Part shown: positions 9,681-19,018 of the stretch, in pieces
How the letters are laid out: each line of letters opens with the position of its first letter
Numbering within the stretch: the first letter of the stretch is position 1
Source: Bacteroidales bacterium
GTDB lineage: Bacteria > Bacteroidota > Bacteroidia > Bacteroidales > UBA932
Direction: 5' to 3'
NCBI GenBank assembly: GCA_028708215.1
Contig: JAQVZL010000012.1
Location: forward strand, 1-34,921
Length of the DNA: 34,921 bases
The notes under the pieces: generated by a model
The model's input: only the letters and a program-made list of their open reading frames with translations
Databases searched by the model: none
Told to the model about the DNA's origin: nothing
Made by a program: the position numbers and the translations under genes

Positions 9681-9714
9681 ATCTGTAGTTTGAACGGTCT
9701 AAATATTATTACTT

Positions 9715-10560
9715 TTAAAAGTCGCCTAGAGTCTCTTTGAGTTGAGAAAGGGCATTTTCAGTCTCTTGTGCATTAGGAGCTTTTCCGTGCCAATGGTGTG
9801 TCCCTTGCATAAAATCTACTCCTCGGCCCATATCGGTTTTCATTAGCAGCATTTTAGGTTTCCCATCTCCAGCTAAACTTTTAGCCCACTGTAAAGCCTC
9901 TTTTATTGCATCAATATTGTGCCCATCTACAACCTTACAACTCCAGCCGAAAGCCTCCCATTTAGGTTTTAAGTCTCCAGTATCTAGAACTTCAGTTACG
10001 GGGCCATCTATCTGTTGCCCGTTCCAGTCTGTAATTACAATTAGTCTATCTAGTTTTTTGTGTGCTGCAAAAAGGGCAGCTTCCCAAATTTGTCCCTCGT
10101 TGCTTTCACCATCGCCAATTACTGCATAAACAAAATTATCTTCTTTATTAATTTTTTTAGTTAGAGCTGCTCCACATGCAACAGAGAGCCCTTGGCCTAG
10201 TGAGCCAGTTGCTACATGAACTCCTGGGAGCCCTTTGTCTATAGAGGGGTGCCCTTGGAGCCTAGATCCCATTTTGCGGAATGTTGCAAGCTCTTCAATT
10301 GGGAAGTAACCGCTACGAGCTAAGGTACTATAGTAAGCTGGTGTAAGATGGCCTGCAGATAAAAAGAACATATCTTTATCTTTGCCATCTCTTCTCCACT
10401 CTTTGGGTGAGTGATTCATTTCAGAGAAAAAAAGTGTAGTTAGCACCTCTGTAATACTGAGTGACCCGCCAGGGTGTCCAGACGAAGCCATGTTTACCAT
10501 ACGAATAATATCTCTCCTTATTTGAGAAGAGACCTCTTGTAAATTTGTGTTTTGAGCCAT
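9715..10560 (-). CDS. transketolase, N-terminal (TPP-binding) subunit (split enzyme)
   Basis: MASSGHPGGSLSITEVLTTLFF, GHPSIDKGLPGVHVATGSLGQGLSVACGAAL, VIGDGESNEGQIWEAALFAAHKKLDRLIVITDWNGQQIDG. Confidence 0.92.
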   Translation of the reverse strand: MAQNTNLQEVSSQIRRDIIRMVNMASSGHPGGSLSITEVLTTLFFSEMNHSPKEWRRDGKDKDMFFLSAGHLTPAYYSTLARSGYFPIEELATFRKMGSRLQGHPSIDKGLPGVHVATGSLGQGLSVACGAALTKKINKEDNFVYAVIGDGESNEGQIWEAALFAAHKKLDRLIVITDWNGQQIDGPVTEVLDTGDLKPKWEAFGWSCKVVDGHNIDAIKEALQWAKSLAGDGKPKMLLMKTDMGRGVDFMQGTHHWHGKAPNAQETENALSQLKETLGDF

Positions 10561-10625
10561 TATTTTTTTGATATTTATTACTGAATTAGACTTTAAAATT
10601 AATAAATGATACTCTACTATTTTTA

Positions 10626-10671
10626 CAAAGATAACATCAAACTTATAATTTTAGAATTATTTTTATCTTTG
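10626..10671. promoter_or_regulatory. divergent -7 boxes between split transketolase (-) and lepA (+)
   Basis: CAAAGATA at 10626-10633 (TATCTTTG on the minus strand) and TATCTTTG at 10664-10671 (+). No convincing -33 TTG was seen for either. Confidence 0.4.
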
Positions 10672-10699
10672 CAACAATGATTAATCCCAAAATTGTAAA

Positions 10700-12487
10700 A
10701 TGAAGCAGATTAGAAACTTTTGTATTATAGCCCATATAGATCACGGAAAGAGCACTCTTGCCGATAGGTTGTTGGAAGTTACTCACACTATGGTATCTAA
10801 AGCTACCGATAAACAGGTACTTGATTCCATGGATTTAGAGAAGGAGAAGGGCATTACAATAAAAAGTCATGCTGTTCAAATGGATTATGTTTACAAAGGA
10901 GATAAATATATTCTTAATTTAATTGATACTCCTGGTCACGTAGACTTTTCTTATGAAGTATCGCGTGCTATTGCCTCTTGCGAAGGAGCGCTTCTAGTTG
11001 TAGATGCATCTCAAGGAATTCAGGCACAAACTATATCTAATCTTTACTTAGCAATTGAACAAGACCTAGAAATTATTCCCGTTCTTAATAAGATTGATAT
11101 GGAAAGTGCTATGGTAGAGACTGTAAAAGATCAAATAATTGAGCTTATAGGGTGTAAAGATGAAGAGATTTTGCTTGCTAGTGCAAAAACAGGAATAGGT
11201 ATTGAAGAGATACTAGAAGCTATAGTAGAGAGAGTGCCTTCTCCCACTGGAGACGAGGAGGCTCCCTTACAAGCACTTATTTTTGACTCTGTATTTAACT
11301 CTTTTAGAGGAATTATGGCCTATTTTAAAGTTCAAAATGGTGTAATACGTAAAGGAGACAAAGTTAAATTCTTTAATACTGGGAAAGAGTATGAGGCAGA
11401 CGAGGTAGGAAAACTTCGTTTGAAAATGGTACCTACAGGCGAGGTGCGTACTGGAGATGTGGGCTATATTATTTCTGGAATTAAAACAGCAAGCGAAGTA
11501 AAAGTAGGAGATACCATAACCCATAGAGATAGGCCTTGTGAAAAATCTATTGAAGGTTTTGAAGAGGTAAAACCCATGGTTTTTGCAGGGTTATATCCAG
11601 TAGAGGCAGACAACTATGAAGATCTTCGTAACTCTTTAGAGAAGTTACAGCTAAACGATGCCTCTTTGGTATTTGAACCTGAATCTTCTTTAGCGTTGGG
11701 CTTTGGATTTCGTTGTGGCTTCTTGGGGCTACTCCATATGGAAATTGTACAGGAGAGATTGTATCGTGAGTTTGACGTAGATGTTATTACAACTGTTCCT
11801 AACGTCTCTTATAAGGTTCATACAACTCAAGGAGAGACTTTAGATGTTCATAACCCCTCTGGGCTCCCAGCACTCACACTTATAGACTACATAGAGGAGC
11901 CTTATATAAGAGCTCAAATTATTTCAAAATCTGAGTATTTTGGAGTTATTATGAAGTTATGTATGGACAAGCGCGGAACTTTAGTAAATCAAAACTTTCT
12001 TACTAGCGAGAGAGTAGAGCTCAGTTACGATATGCCTCTTGCAGAGATTGTATTTGATTTTTATGATAAACTTAAGTCTGTCTCTAGAGGCTACGCCTCG
12101 TTTGATTACCATGTAACAGGCTATAGAGAGTCTGTATTAGTTAAGTTAGATATTCTTCTTAACGGAGAGCAGGTAGATGCACTCTCTAGTCTTATTCACC
12201 GAGACCACGCCTATGATTTTGGCCGCCGTATGTGTGAAAAGCTAAAAGAGCTAATCCCTCGCCAGCAGTTTGATATTGCTATTCAAGCAGCAATAGGAGC
12301 AAAAATTATTGCACGTGAAACAGTTAAAGCAGTACGTAAAGATGTTACAGCTAAATGTTACGGAGGCGATATCTCACGTAAACGTAAGCTTTTAGATAAA
12401 CAGAAAAAGGGGAAAAAGCGTATGCGCCAAGTAGGTAACGTAGAGGTTCCCCAGAGTGCTTTTATGGCTGTACTCAAACTTGATTAA
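10700..12487 (+). CDS. lepA: translation elongation factor 4
   Basis: [63 protein letters not shown]-terminal [51 protein letters not shown]. Confidence 0.98.
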   Translation: MKQIRNFCIIAHIDHGKSTLADRLLEVTHTMVSKATDKQVLDSMDLEKEKGITIKSHAVQMDYVYKGDKYILNLIDTPGHVDFSYEVSRAIASCEGALLVVDASQGIQAQTISNLYLAIEQDLEIIPVLNKIDMESAMVETVKDQIIELIGCKDEEILLASAKTGIGIEEILEAIVERVPSPTGDEEAPLQALIFDSVFNSFRGIMAYFKVQNGVIRKGDKVKFFNTGKEYEADEVGKLRLKMVPTGEVRTGDVGYIISGIKTASEVKVGDTITHRDRPCEKSIEGFEEVKPMVFAGLYPVEADNYEDLRNSLEKLQLNDASLVFEPESSLALGFGFRCGFLGLLHMEIVQERLYREFDVDVITTVPNVSYKVHTTQGETLDVHNPSGLPALTLIDYIEEPYIRAQIISKSEYFGVIMKLCMDKRGTLVNQNFLTSERVELSYDMPLAEIVFDFYDKLKSVSRGYASFDYHVTGYRESVLVKLDILLNGEQVDALSSLIHRDHAYDFGRRMCEKLKELIPRQQFDIAIQAAIGAKIIARETVKAVRKDVTAKCYGGDISRKRKLLDKQKKGKKRMRQVGNVEVPQSAFMAVLKLD

Positions 12488-12509
12488 TACGTTTTTATTA
12501 TCTAATATA

Positions 12510-12543
12510 AAAAAAAGGAGTCAAAATTTTGACTCCTTTTTTT
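12510..12543. terminator. bidirectional intrinsic terminator between lepA and the convergent lipoprotein gene
   Basis: Perfect palindrome A7-GGAGTCAAAATTTTGACTCC-T7 (core 12517-12536). Confidence 0.85.
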
Positions 12544-12573
12544 ATTAAAATATCTTTATTTACGTACTAAAGA

Positions 12574-14226
12574 TTACTCTCTGAACTTTGCAAATTCAAT
12601 ATCGTTTTCTGAGCGAGCTTTTAGTTCTGGGTCTGCATAAACTCCCTGCAACTGTTTTGCTACTTCGCTCATTCTTCCTTGGCGAGCTGCAATAATTGCT
12701 CTCATATAAGAAGCGCGAGGGCACTCATGCTTAAGCACTTTAGATGCCTTGTCTAGCTGGTTAGTAAGAATGTAAGCAAGTGCTTCATTCCCTTTTCCAG
12801 AGCCAACAAGCTTAGTAGAAGCAATTTTGTAATTACCATTTAGGATATCTATAATTGCAGAATTGTATTCAGCCTCTTTTAATGAAGATTTTGCAAACAT
12901 TTGAGAAGCAGTTGGGTAATTCTCTTCGTGAAGAGCTACAACACCAGCATTATTATAGTAGTATGGGCAATTTTTGTCTTTAACTTTAGAAAGAGCGGTT
13001 TTGGCTTCACCTAGGTTTTTTTCTCCAAGAGCTACTGCTGCAAGGTTTAGGTAACCACGGTCACTCTCAAATTTGTCACCAGCTTTTTTGTAAAGCATAG
13101 CTTTTGTTTCATAATCTTCTACTAGAGTAGCAGTATAAAGAAGAGCTTCCTCGTCCATTATCTCTACATTTGAAGATATAAGAGCAACAAGCTCTTTGTC
13201 ATTATAGTTAGTGTAATCTACATTGGCTATCATTCTTGCTCTTCTGAGTTCAGGAAGAATTTTGTCTGCCAAAGTTTTGAATACCATAGACATGTTTTTA
13301 ATCTCTCTTTCGCGAACAGCAGGGTCGCTGTACATAGAAAGAACGCGTAAGATTAACTCCTTATCTTGAATGTTAGATGCTGCTACTAATTCTTGGAATC
13401 CTTCCCAATCTTCTGCAATAGTCTTAACATTAATTGGAGCCTCTACAGGAACGTCTTTGGTTATTTTGTCAAATGCACTCTTAGCTGTCTCTCCACGTTT
13501 GCTAGAAAGTTTAGAGTTAAGAGTTGTAGGGCCATCTGGAGAAGCATAAGCTACAATATCTGTGCTTTTAACTTGACGGCGCTCATCTTTTTCAATTTGT
13601 GCAAGGAACTCTTGGAACTCTTTAATCTCAGATTTTGTAAGCTCTTTACGGCGAACTACTGGGCTGTTTATAGTATAAAGAATTTGAGTCTCTTTTTGCT
13701 CTTGTATCACTTTCTTATAATTATTTGGAGCAATAGCTGTTACGCCACTAGTGCCAACTAGCTTATAAGTTATGTTAGCCCCATCTGCTAATTTATAAGG
13801 AGCAGGGAAATCATACTTTTTAAGTTTGTTCCATACTGCAACTCTAAGTTCTAAATGAGATTTTTCCATTCCTGGCTTATAAGCAAACTTTACAGTGTTG
13901 CTAGCACTTCCGCCAGAAAGGTAGATAGGTTTGTAGTTGTCTGTGATTTTTTCTCCTTGAAGTTTAAATGTTGGAGCAGCTACCTCGCCTCCTTGATATA
14001 CAAGTACAGGGATAACTTCTAAAACAGCTTTAGGGTGGAAATAGCCCTCAGGAAAGTTCATTGTGTAAGTTGCAGTTATTTCATCTGCAACTACTTCAAG
14101 AATTTGTGGCACGCTTTCAACTGTTACCAGTTGAGCATCTTTTGCCATTTTTGAGGGGTTGCTGCAAGATGCTATTGAAATTCCAATAATAGCAACTGCT
14201 AAAACTTTTAACAGGTTTTTTTTCAT
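12574..14226 (-). CDS. lipoprotein with OmpA-like region followed by tetratricopeptide-like repeats
   Basis: Lipobox-like signal MKKNLLKVLAVAIIGISIASCSN; YASPDGPTTLNSKLSSKRGETAKSAF resembles an OmpA-type motif; later alpha-helical TPR-like segments (GYLNLAAVALGEKNLGEAKTALSKV, YYYNNAGVVALHEENYPTASQMFAKS). Confidence 0.65.
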   Translation of the reverse strand: MKKNLLKVLAVAIIGISIASCSNPSKMAKDAQLVTVESVPQILEVVADEITATYTMNFPEGYFHPKAVLEVIPVLVYQGGEVAAPTFKLQGEKITDNYKPIYLSGGSASNTVKFAYKPGMEKSHLELRVAVWNKLKKYDFPAPYKLADGANITYKLVGTSGVTAIAPNNYKKVIQEQKETQILYTINSPVVRRKELTKSEIKEFQEFLAQIEKDERRQVKSTDIVAYASPDGPTTLNSKLSSKRGETAKSAFDKITKDVPVEAPINVKTIAEDWEGFQELVAASNIQDKELILRVLSMYSDPAVREREIKNMSMVFKTLADKILPELRRARMIANVDYTNYNDKELVALISSNVEIMDEEALLYTATLVEDYETKAMLYKKAGDKFESDRGYLNLAAVALGEKNLGEAKTALSKVKDKNCPYYYNNAGVVALHEENYPTASQMFAKSSLKEAEYNSAIIDILNGNYKIASTKLVGSGKGNEALAYILTNQLDKASKVLKHECPRASYMRAIIAARQGRMSEVAKQLQGVYADPELKARSENDIEFAKFRE

Positions 14227-14316
14227 TCTAAGTATATTTAGTTGTTTATCATTAATTGTAAATGGCCTATTGGTGCAAATATATAAAAAAAAATAAAACT
14301 ATTTTACACAATTCCT

Positions 14317-15066
14317 TTATATAATCTCTTTAGCTCTTAAATTTTCAATATCTTGAGGAGTATCTATGGAATAAGAGTCAAATAGAGTTCTGTTTGTGGC
14401 TATTTTAATACCACTCTCAAGCCAGCGAAGCTGTTCTAAACTCTCTGCTTTTTCAAGAGGAGACGGAGCTAATTCTGCAATTTCTAAGAGAGTTTCTCGC
14501 TTGTAACCATATAGGCCTATGTGCTTATAGTATTGGTGATTACTTAACCACTCCTTAGATGGGATATCTCTTATATATGGGATAGGAGAGCGGCTAAAAT
14601 AGAGAGCTTGCCCATTTGTCCCTAAAACTACCTTTGGTATATCTTTAGAAAAAAGCTCGCTAGAATCTGTTATTTCTTTAACTAAAGTAGCAATTTCTGT
14701 TTGTGGGTTATTAAAACATTCAATTAGCTCTTTTAATTGTTCTGGTTTTATAAAAGGCTCGTCGCCTTGAATATTTATTACATATTTGCAGTGGACTCCT
14801 CTTAGCTTTTCAATTTGGGTCATAGCTTCTAGTACTCTACTTGTACCATTGAGGTGGGAACTTAATGTCATTATTGCTCTTCCGCCAAACTCTTCTACGG
14901 TTTTGAAAATTTGGCTGTTGTCTGTTGCAACATATACATTTTCAAAAGCTTTGCTGCTTTGTTCGTACACTCTCTCTATCATTGTTTTTCCCGAAATCAT
15001 TGCGAGAGGTTTGCCAGGGAATCTGGTAGAAGCATACCTTGCAGGGATAATGGCTAAAAATTTCAT
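14317..15066 (-). CDS. kdsB: 3-deoxy-manno-octulosonate cytidylyltransferase
   Basis: IIPARYASTRFPGKPLAMISGKTMIERVYEQ, INIQGDEPFI, YFSRSPIPYIRD, HIGLYGYKRETL. Confidence 0.96.
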   Translation of the reverse strand: MKFLAIIPARYASTRFPGKPLAMISGKTMIERVYEQSSKAFENVYVATDNSQIFKTVEEFGGRAIMTLSSHLNGTSRVLEAMTQIEKLRGVHCKYVINIQGDEPFIKPEQLKELIECFNNPQTEIATLVKEITDSSELFSKDIPKVVLGTNGQALYFSRSPIPYIRDIPSKEWLSNHQYYKHIGLYGYKRETLLEIAELAPSPLEKAESLEQLRWLESGIKIATNRTLFDSYSIDTPQDIENLRAKEII

Positions 15067-15087
15067 ATTATTAAATGTTTAATTTTT

Positions 15088-15114
15088 CAAAGGTATAAAT
15101 TTTATCTATTTTTG
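15088..15114. promoter_or_regulatory. divergent -7 boxes between kdsB (-) and the sigma-54 activator (+)
   Basis: CAAAGGTA at 15088-15095 (TACCTTTG on the minus strand) and TATTTTTG at 15107-15114 (+); -33 elements not clear. Confidence 0.35.
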
Positions 15115-15120
15115 TGTGTT

Positions 15121-16308
15121 ATGAATTTGAGATCTATTAAGCAGAGATTTGATATTATTGGAGACAACCCTGTCTTAGATAGGGCTTTGACAGTTGCTGT
15201 GCAAGTTGCCAAGACAGACCTCTCTGTGCTTATAACAGGGGAAAGCGGTGTTGGTAAAGAGGTTATCCCTCAGATAATTCATGTTAATAGCCATAGAAAA
15301 CATAACCATTATATAGCTGTAAACTGCGGAGCCATTCCAGAGGGAACAATAGATTCAGAGCTTTTTGGCCATGAAAAAGGCTCTTTTACTGGGGCATTAG
15401 AGACTCGGAAAGGTTATTTTGAAGTAGCAGATGGTGGAACTCTTTTTCTTGACGAGGTTGCAGAACTTCCTCTCTCTACACAGGTAAGACTTTTAAGGGT
15501 AATTCAATCTGGAGAATTTATTAAGGTTGGCTCTTCTAAGGTCCAAAAAACAGATGTGAGAGTTATTGCAGCAACTAATGTAAATCTCACAAGAGCTATA
15601 ACCCTTGGCAGGTTTAGAGAAGACCTTTTCTATCGTTTAAACACAGTTCCTATTCTTGTGCCTCCTTTAAGAGAGCGCCCGGGCGATATTCACCTGCTAT
15701 TTAAAAAGTTTGCGTTGGACTTTGCAGATAAATACAAAATGCCCGCAATAAGGTTAACTCCAGAAGCTGTTACTCTATTGGAGAGTTTCCGCTGGCCAGG
15801 TAATGTTAGGCAGTTAAAGAGTATTGCCGAGCAAATCTCGGTAATTGAACACATTAGAGTAATAGATCAAGATCTTTTAAAAAAATATTTACCAGAAGAG
15901 CCCTCAAGCCGCCTTCCTGCTATAACAGAAGCGCATGGAGCAGACTATTTAACAGATAGGGATATTATCTTTAAGGTATTATACCAGCTAAGACAAGATG
16001 TAGAAGAGCTTAAGCAAAAGTTAAATAGAGAGTCTATATCTGGGCCGTCAAGAATTACTTCTAGAAAAGAGCTTGAAAGTAATGTAGAAGAGACCTCTGT
16101 AGTTGATTATGATACAGATGCAGAGGAGGTAGAAAGTGAGTCTAAAGAAGCAAATGAGGTTTCTTTATCTTTGCAAAAGGTAAGTGAAGAGCTAATAAAA
16201 AAAGCTTTAGAAAAACATAATGGTAAAAGAAAACCAGCTTCTATTGAGTTAGGAATTTCTGAAAGAACACTCTATAGAAAAATAAAAGAGTTAAATTTAG
16301 ACTTATGA
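15121..16308 (+). CDS. sigma-54-dependent Fis-family transcriptional activator lacking an N-terminal receiver domain
   Basis: GESGVGKEVIPQIIH, GAIPEGTIDSELFGHEKGSFTGA (GAFTGA-like motif as GSFTGA), GGTLFLDEVAELPLSTQVRLLRV, and a C-terminal Fis-like HTH (KPASIELGISERTLYRKIKEL). Start set to ATG 15121. Confidence 0.92.
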   Translation: MNLRSIKQRFDIIGDNPVLDRALTVAVQVAKTDLSVLITGESGVGKEVIPQIIHVNSHRKHNHYIAVNCGAIPEGTIDSELFGHEKGSFTGALETRKGYFEVADGGTLFLDEVAELPLSTQVRLLRVIQSGEFIKVGSSKVQKTDVRVIAATNVNLTRAITLGRFREDLFYRLNTVPILVPPLRERPGDIHLLFKKFALDFADKYKMPAIRLTPEAVTLLESFRWPGNVRQLKSIAEQISVIEHIRVIDQDLLKKYLPEEPSSRLPAITEAHGADYLTDRDIIFKVLYQLRQDVEELKQKLNRESISGPSRITSRKELESNVEETSVVDYDTDAEEVESESKEANEVSLSLQKVSEELIKKALEKHNGKRKPASIELGISERTLYRKIKELNLDL

Positions 16309-16823
16309 GAAGAGTAGTAAGCGTTATTATTTCAATTTTTATGTTTGTTTCTGGGGCTTTCTTAGTTGCAAGTTGTGGGATATACTCTTTTTCGGGAACC
16401 TCTATTCAGCCAGATGTTACCTCTATAACTGTTTATAATATTGAGAATAGGGCTATGAGAATAAACCCCTCTTTGAGCAATAGTATAACAGAGGGGCTAA
16501 AAGATAAATATAGAAGACTCACAAAGCTTAACTCCATGAACGAAGGGGGAGACCTTATTGTGGAAGGCCATATAACTAGTTACGAGACAGCGTCAATTGC
16601 TGTTACAGCGCAAGAAGTGGCTGCACAAAACAGGTTAAGTGTTACAGTGAAAATTATTTTTACAAATAATAAATACCCCCAAGATAATTTTGAAAAAAGT
16701 TATGTAGCTTTTGAAGATTACCCCTCTACCTCTTCTTTAGATGCTGTGGAATCTAGACTTGTAGAGAGTATTATAGAGAAATTAACAGAACAGATTTTTA
16801 ACGATACTGTTGCAAATTGGTAA
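16305..16823 (+). CDS. LptE-family LPS assembly lipoprotein
   Basis: Lipobox-type signal (FLVASCGIYSFSGTSI); SITVYNIENRAMRINPSLSNSITEGLKDKYRRLTKL. ATGA overlap with the upstream activator. Confidence 0.8.
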   Translation: MRRVVSVIISIFMFVSGAFLVASCGIYSFSGTSIQPDVTSITVYNIENRAMRINPSLSNSITEGLKDKYRRLTKLNSMNEGGDLIVEGHITSYETASIAVTAQEVAAQNRLSVTVKIIFTNNKYPQDNFEKSYVAFEDYPSTSSLDAVESRLVESIIEKLTEQIFNDTVANW

Positions 16824-16826
16824 ACT

Positions 16827-17558
16827 ATGTCTGAATTTAGCCTATCTGCAAATGAGAAAATTATAACAAGATATCCTTGGTATAACCTAGGCTATTTAGA
16901 TATTTATGAATATATATGCACAGAAGACCAAGGGAGTTCTAACACATACTTAGAAAAGGCAGCTCTTAGAGTTTACTCTAGAAAAAAACTGTACAATACC
17001 TATAAATCAGTTACTGAAAATAGAGATGAAGTTCTCCCCGAAACTCCAGACGAAGTCCCAGCTGAAGTCCCAGCTGAAGCTCCAGCCGAAGTTCCAACAG
17101 AAGTCCCAGCCGAGCTCCCTGCTGAGTTGCCAAACCAAACGTTAGTAACTAGTGTAAAAGAAGAGGAGATTGTTTTAGATCAAATAACAGATTTTGTGCC
17201 AGATAGTATGCCCCGCTTTGTGCTTGCCGGGGGAGACTATTTTACAAGAAAAGATTTTGAGCAGGTAGAGCTAGATAGAACTAAACCTCTAGATAATTTT
17301 ATTGCAGAAAAGCCAAGTTTGCTTAGATCTTTAGTGAAAGGTAAAAAAGCCGACCCTCTTCAAGTAAACGAGATAGATGCTTCTGAACTATTTGACGATG
17401 CCTCTTTTTATACAGAAACTCTTGCCTCAATTTATACAGAGCAAGGTTTTTACAAAAGAGCCTTAGATGTTTATGCAAAACTTATTTTGCTATATCCAGA
17501 AAAAAGTAGTTACTTTGCGTCCCTTGTAAAGGAATTAAAAAGAAAACATAAAATATAA
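16827..17558 (+). CDS. hypothetical protein with proline/glutamate tetrapeptide linker and C-terminal TPR-like helix
   Basis: EVPAEVPAEAPAEVPTEVPAELPAEL linker; C-terminal FYTETLASIYTEQGFYKRALDVYAKLILLYPEKSSYFASLVKELK. Confidence 0.7.
   Translation: MSEFSLSANEKIITRYPWYNLGYLDIYEYICTEDQGSSNTYLEKAALRVYSRKKLYNTYKSVTENRDEVLPETPDEVPAEVPAEAPAEVPTEVPAELPAELPNQTLVTSVKEEEIVLDQITDFVPDSMPRFVLAGGDYFTRKDFEQVELDRTKPLDNFIAEKPSLLRSLVKGKKADPLQVNEIDASELFDDASFYTETLASIYTEQGFYKRALDVYAKLILLYPEKSSYFASLVKELKRKHKI
17028..17134 (+). repeat. degenerate 12-nt tandem repeat encoding E-(V/A/L)-P-(A/T)
   Basis: gaagtcccagct/gaagtcccagct/gaagctccagcc/gaagttccaaca/gaagtcccagcc/gagctccctgct... read directly. Confidence 0.85.
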
Positions 17559-17567
17559 TATCACATC

Positions 17568-17915
17568 ATGTATACAGTAATAGCTATTCTCATTGTCATA
17601 GCCAGTATATTACTAACAATAGTTGTTTTGGTTCAGAACTCAAAAGGTGGTGGCCTTGCCGCTAACTTTGCTTCTGGTAATCAAACTTTCGGAGTTAGGC
17701 AAACTGCCGATTTTCTAGAGAGAGCAACGTGGACTCTTGCAATTTCTATATTAGTTCTCTGTGTTCTAGCAACAGCGTTTGTATCTACAGGAGAAACTAA
17801 AAAGCAAAACACTATACAGGAGCGTATAGAGAGCTCTGCACCTATCCAAGGTCAGCCAGAGTTTCCAACTACTCCGGCTCCGTCAAATGAATTGCCTAGC
17901 GCACCTCAAGAGTAA
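17568..17915 (+). CDS. secG: preprotein translocase subunit SecG
   Basis: Two TM segments flanking VLVQNSKGGGLAANFASGNQTFGVRQTADFLERATWTLA. Confidence 0.93.
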   Translation: MYTVIAILIVIASILLTIVVLVQNSKGGGLAANFASGNQTFGVRQTADFLERATWTLAISILVLCVLATAFVSTGETKKQNTIQERIESSAPIQGQPEFPTTPAPSNELPSAPQE

Positions 17916-17941
17916 TTTTAGTTTTTATCACACTATATGAG

Positions 17942-17967
17942 CTCGTTACAGAAGTAACGAGTTTTTT
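17942..17967 (+). terminator. intrinsic terminator downstream of secG
   Basis: CTCGTTAC-agaa-GTAACGAG-TTTTTT, perfect 8-bp stem. Confidence 0.85.
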
Positions 17968-17986
17968 ATTTAAATTTAGTACTATG

Positions 17987-18020
17987 TTGCGCACAGTATT
18001 GAAAAAAATACATATATTTG
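17987..18020 (+). promoter_or_regulatory. candidate Bacteroidetes-type promoter of the PspC-PadR-PspC operon
   Basis: TATATTTG at 18013-18020 with TTG at 17987-17989 (23-nt spacer, slightly long). Confidence 0.4.
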
Positions 18021-18092
18021 CAGTACCTAATTCTATAAAAATAATTGTAGGGTAGTAATTAGGAATGTAAATTAATTTTAAATGAGAATAAT

Positions 18093-18656
18093 ATGAAAAA
18101 AGTAGTTACTGTAGGAATAGGCAAAAAAAGCTTTGTAATGGACGAAGACGCCTATCAAAAACTCGGCATCTATCTTACTAAGTTCAAAGAGAAAACAGAG
18201 ATGGGAGTTCACTCGGCAGATGTTATGGAAGATTTAGAAGAGCGTATAGCAGAGCTTTTCACTGAAGCGCTTGGTACAAGATATCAAGTTGTAAATATAG
18301 CAACGGTAAATAATATTATTGTCCAACTAGGAATGCCAGACGGAAGTCAAATGGACGATTCATTTGCCACCTCTAGTGAATTTAGTGGCTATAGAACAGC
18401 TAGGAAGCTATACCGTAACCCAGACGATAAAACTATTGGGGGAGTTTGTAGTGGCCTGGCACTCTACCTTAACATAGATGTAATTTTAGTGAGAGTCTTA
18501 TTTATTATAGCACTTTTTTTGGGTAGTGCAGGTTTTTGGGCCTATATAATCATTTGGTTAGTGGCACCGCTTGCTAGGACATCTGCACAAAAATGTGAAA
18601 TGAGAGGAATTCCGGTTACAGCAGAGAATCTCAGAAGATTTTCTAGTTACAGATAA
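18093..18656 (+). CDS. PspC domain-containing protein
   Basis: RKLYRNPDDKTIGGVCSGLALYLNIDVILVRVLFIIALFLGSAGFWAYIIIWLVAPLA is a PspC domain. Confidence 0.88.
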   Translation: MKKVVTVGIGKKSFVMDEDAYQKLGIYLTKFKEKTEMGVHSADVMEDLEERIAELFTEALGTRYQVVNIATVNNIIVQLGMPDGSQMDDSFATSSEFSGYRTARKLYRNPDDKTIGGVCSGLALYLNIDVILVRVLFIIALFLGSAGFWAYIIIWLVAPLARTSAQKCEMRGIPVTAENLRRFSSYR

Positions 18657-18674
18657 GATTAAAATTATTAGATT

Positions 18675-19013
18675 ATGAACGATATTAATACAGAAAATAT
18701 TAAGTCGCAAATGCGTAGAGGTGTTTTGGAGTATTGTGTTCTAAGCATATTGAACAAGAACGACGCATATGCATCATCGCTTATAGGTGAATTAAAAGCA
18801 GCTAAGATGATTGTAGTAGAGGGAACTCTTTATCCCCTGCTTACACGCCAAAAAAATCAAGGATTATTAAATTACAGATGGGAAGAGTCTTTGCAGGGCC
18901 CACCAAGAAAGTACTATTCATTAACAGAAAAAGGTAAAGAATTACTTGCAGAGATGGATATAGCTTGGGAAGATTTGGTAGAGACAATTGCATTTCTAAG
19001 AAATAAAAAATAG
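18675..19013 (+). CDS. PadR-family transcriptional regulator
   Basis: KSQMRRGVLEYCVLSILNKNDAYASSLIGELKAAKMIVVEGTLYPLLTRQKNQGLLNYRWEESLQGPPRKYYSLTEKG. Confidence 0.93.
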   Translation: MNDINTENIKSQMRRGVLEYCVLSILNKNDAYASSLIGELKAAKMIVVEGTLYPLLTRQKNQGLLNYRWEESLQGPPRKYYSLTEKGKELLAEMDIAWEDLVETIAFLRNKK

Positions 19014-19018
19014 TAATT

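Noticed and set aside
12510-12543. Perfect palindrome as a regulator binding site
   Set aside because: A7...T7 flanks and location between convergent genes are fully explained by a bidirectional intrinsic terminator.
13393-13761. 122-aa plus-strand ORF
   Set aside because: Antisense to the lipoprotein CDS; Cys/Leu/Phe-rich shadow translation.
14786-15082. 98-aa plus-strand ORF
   Set aside because: Antisense to kdsB.
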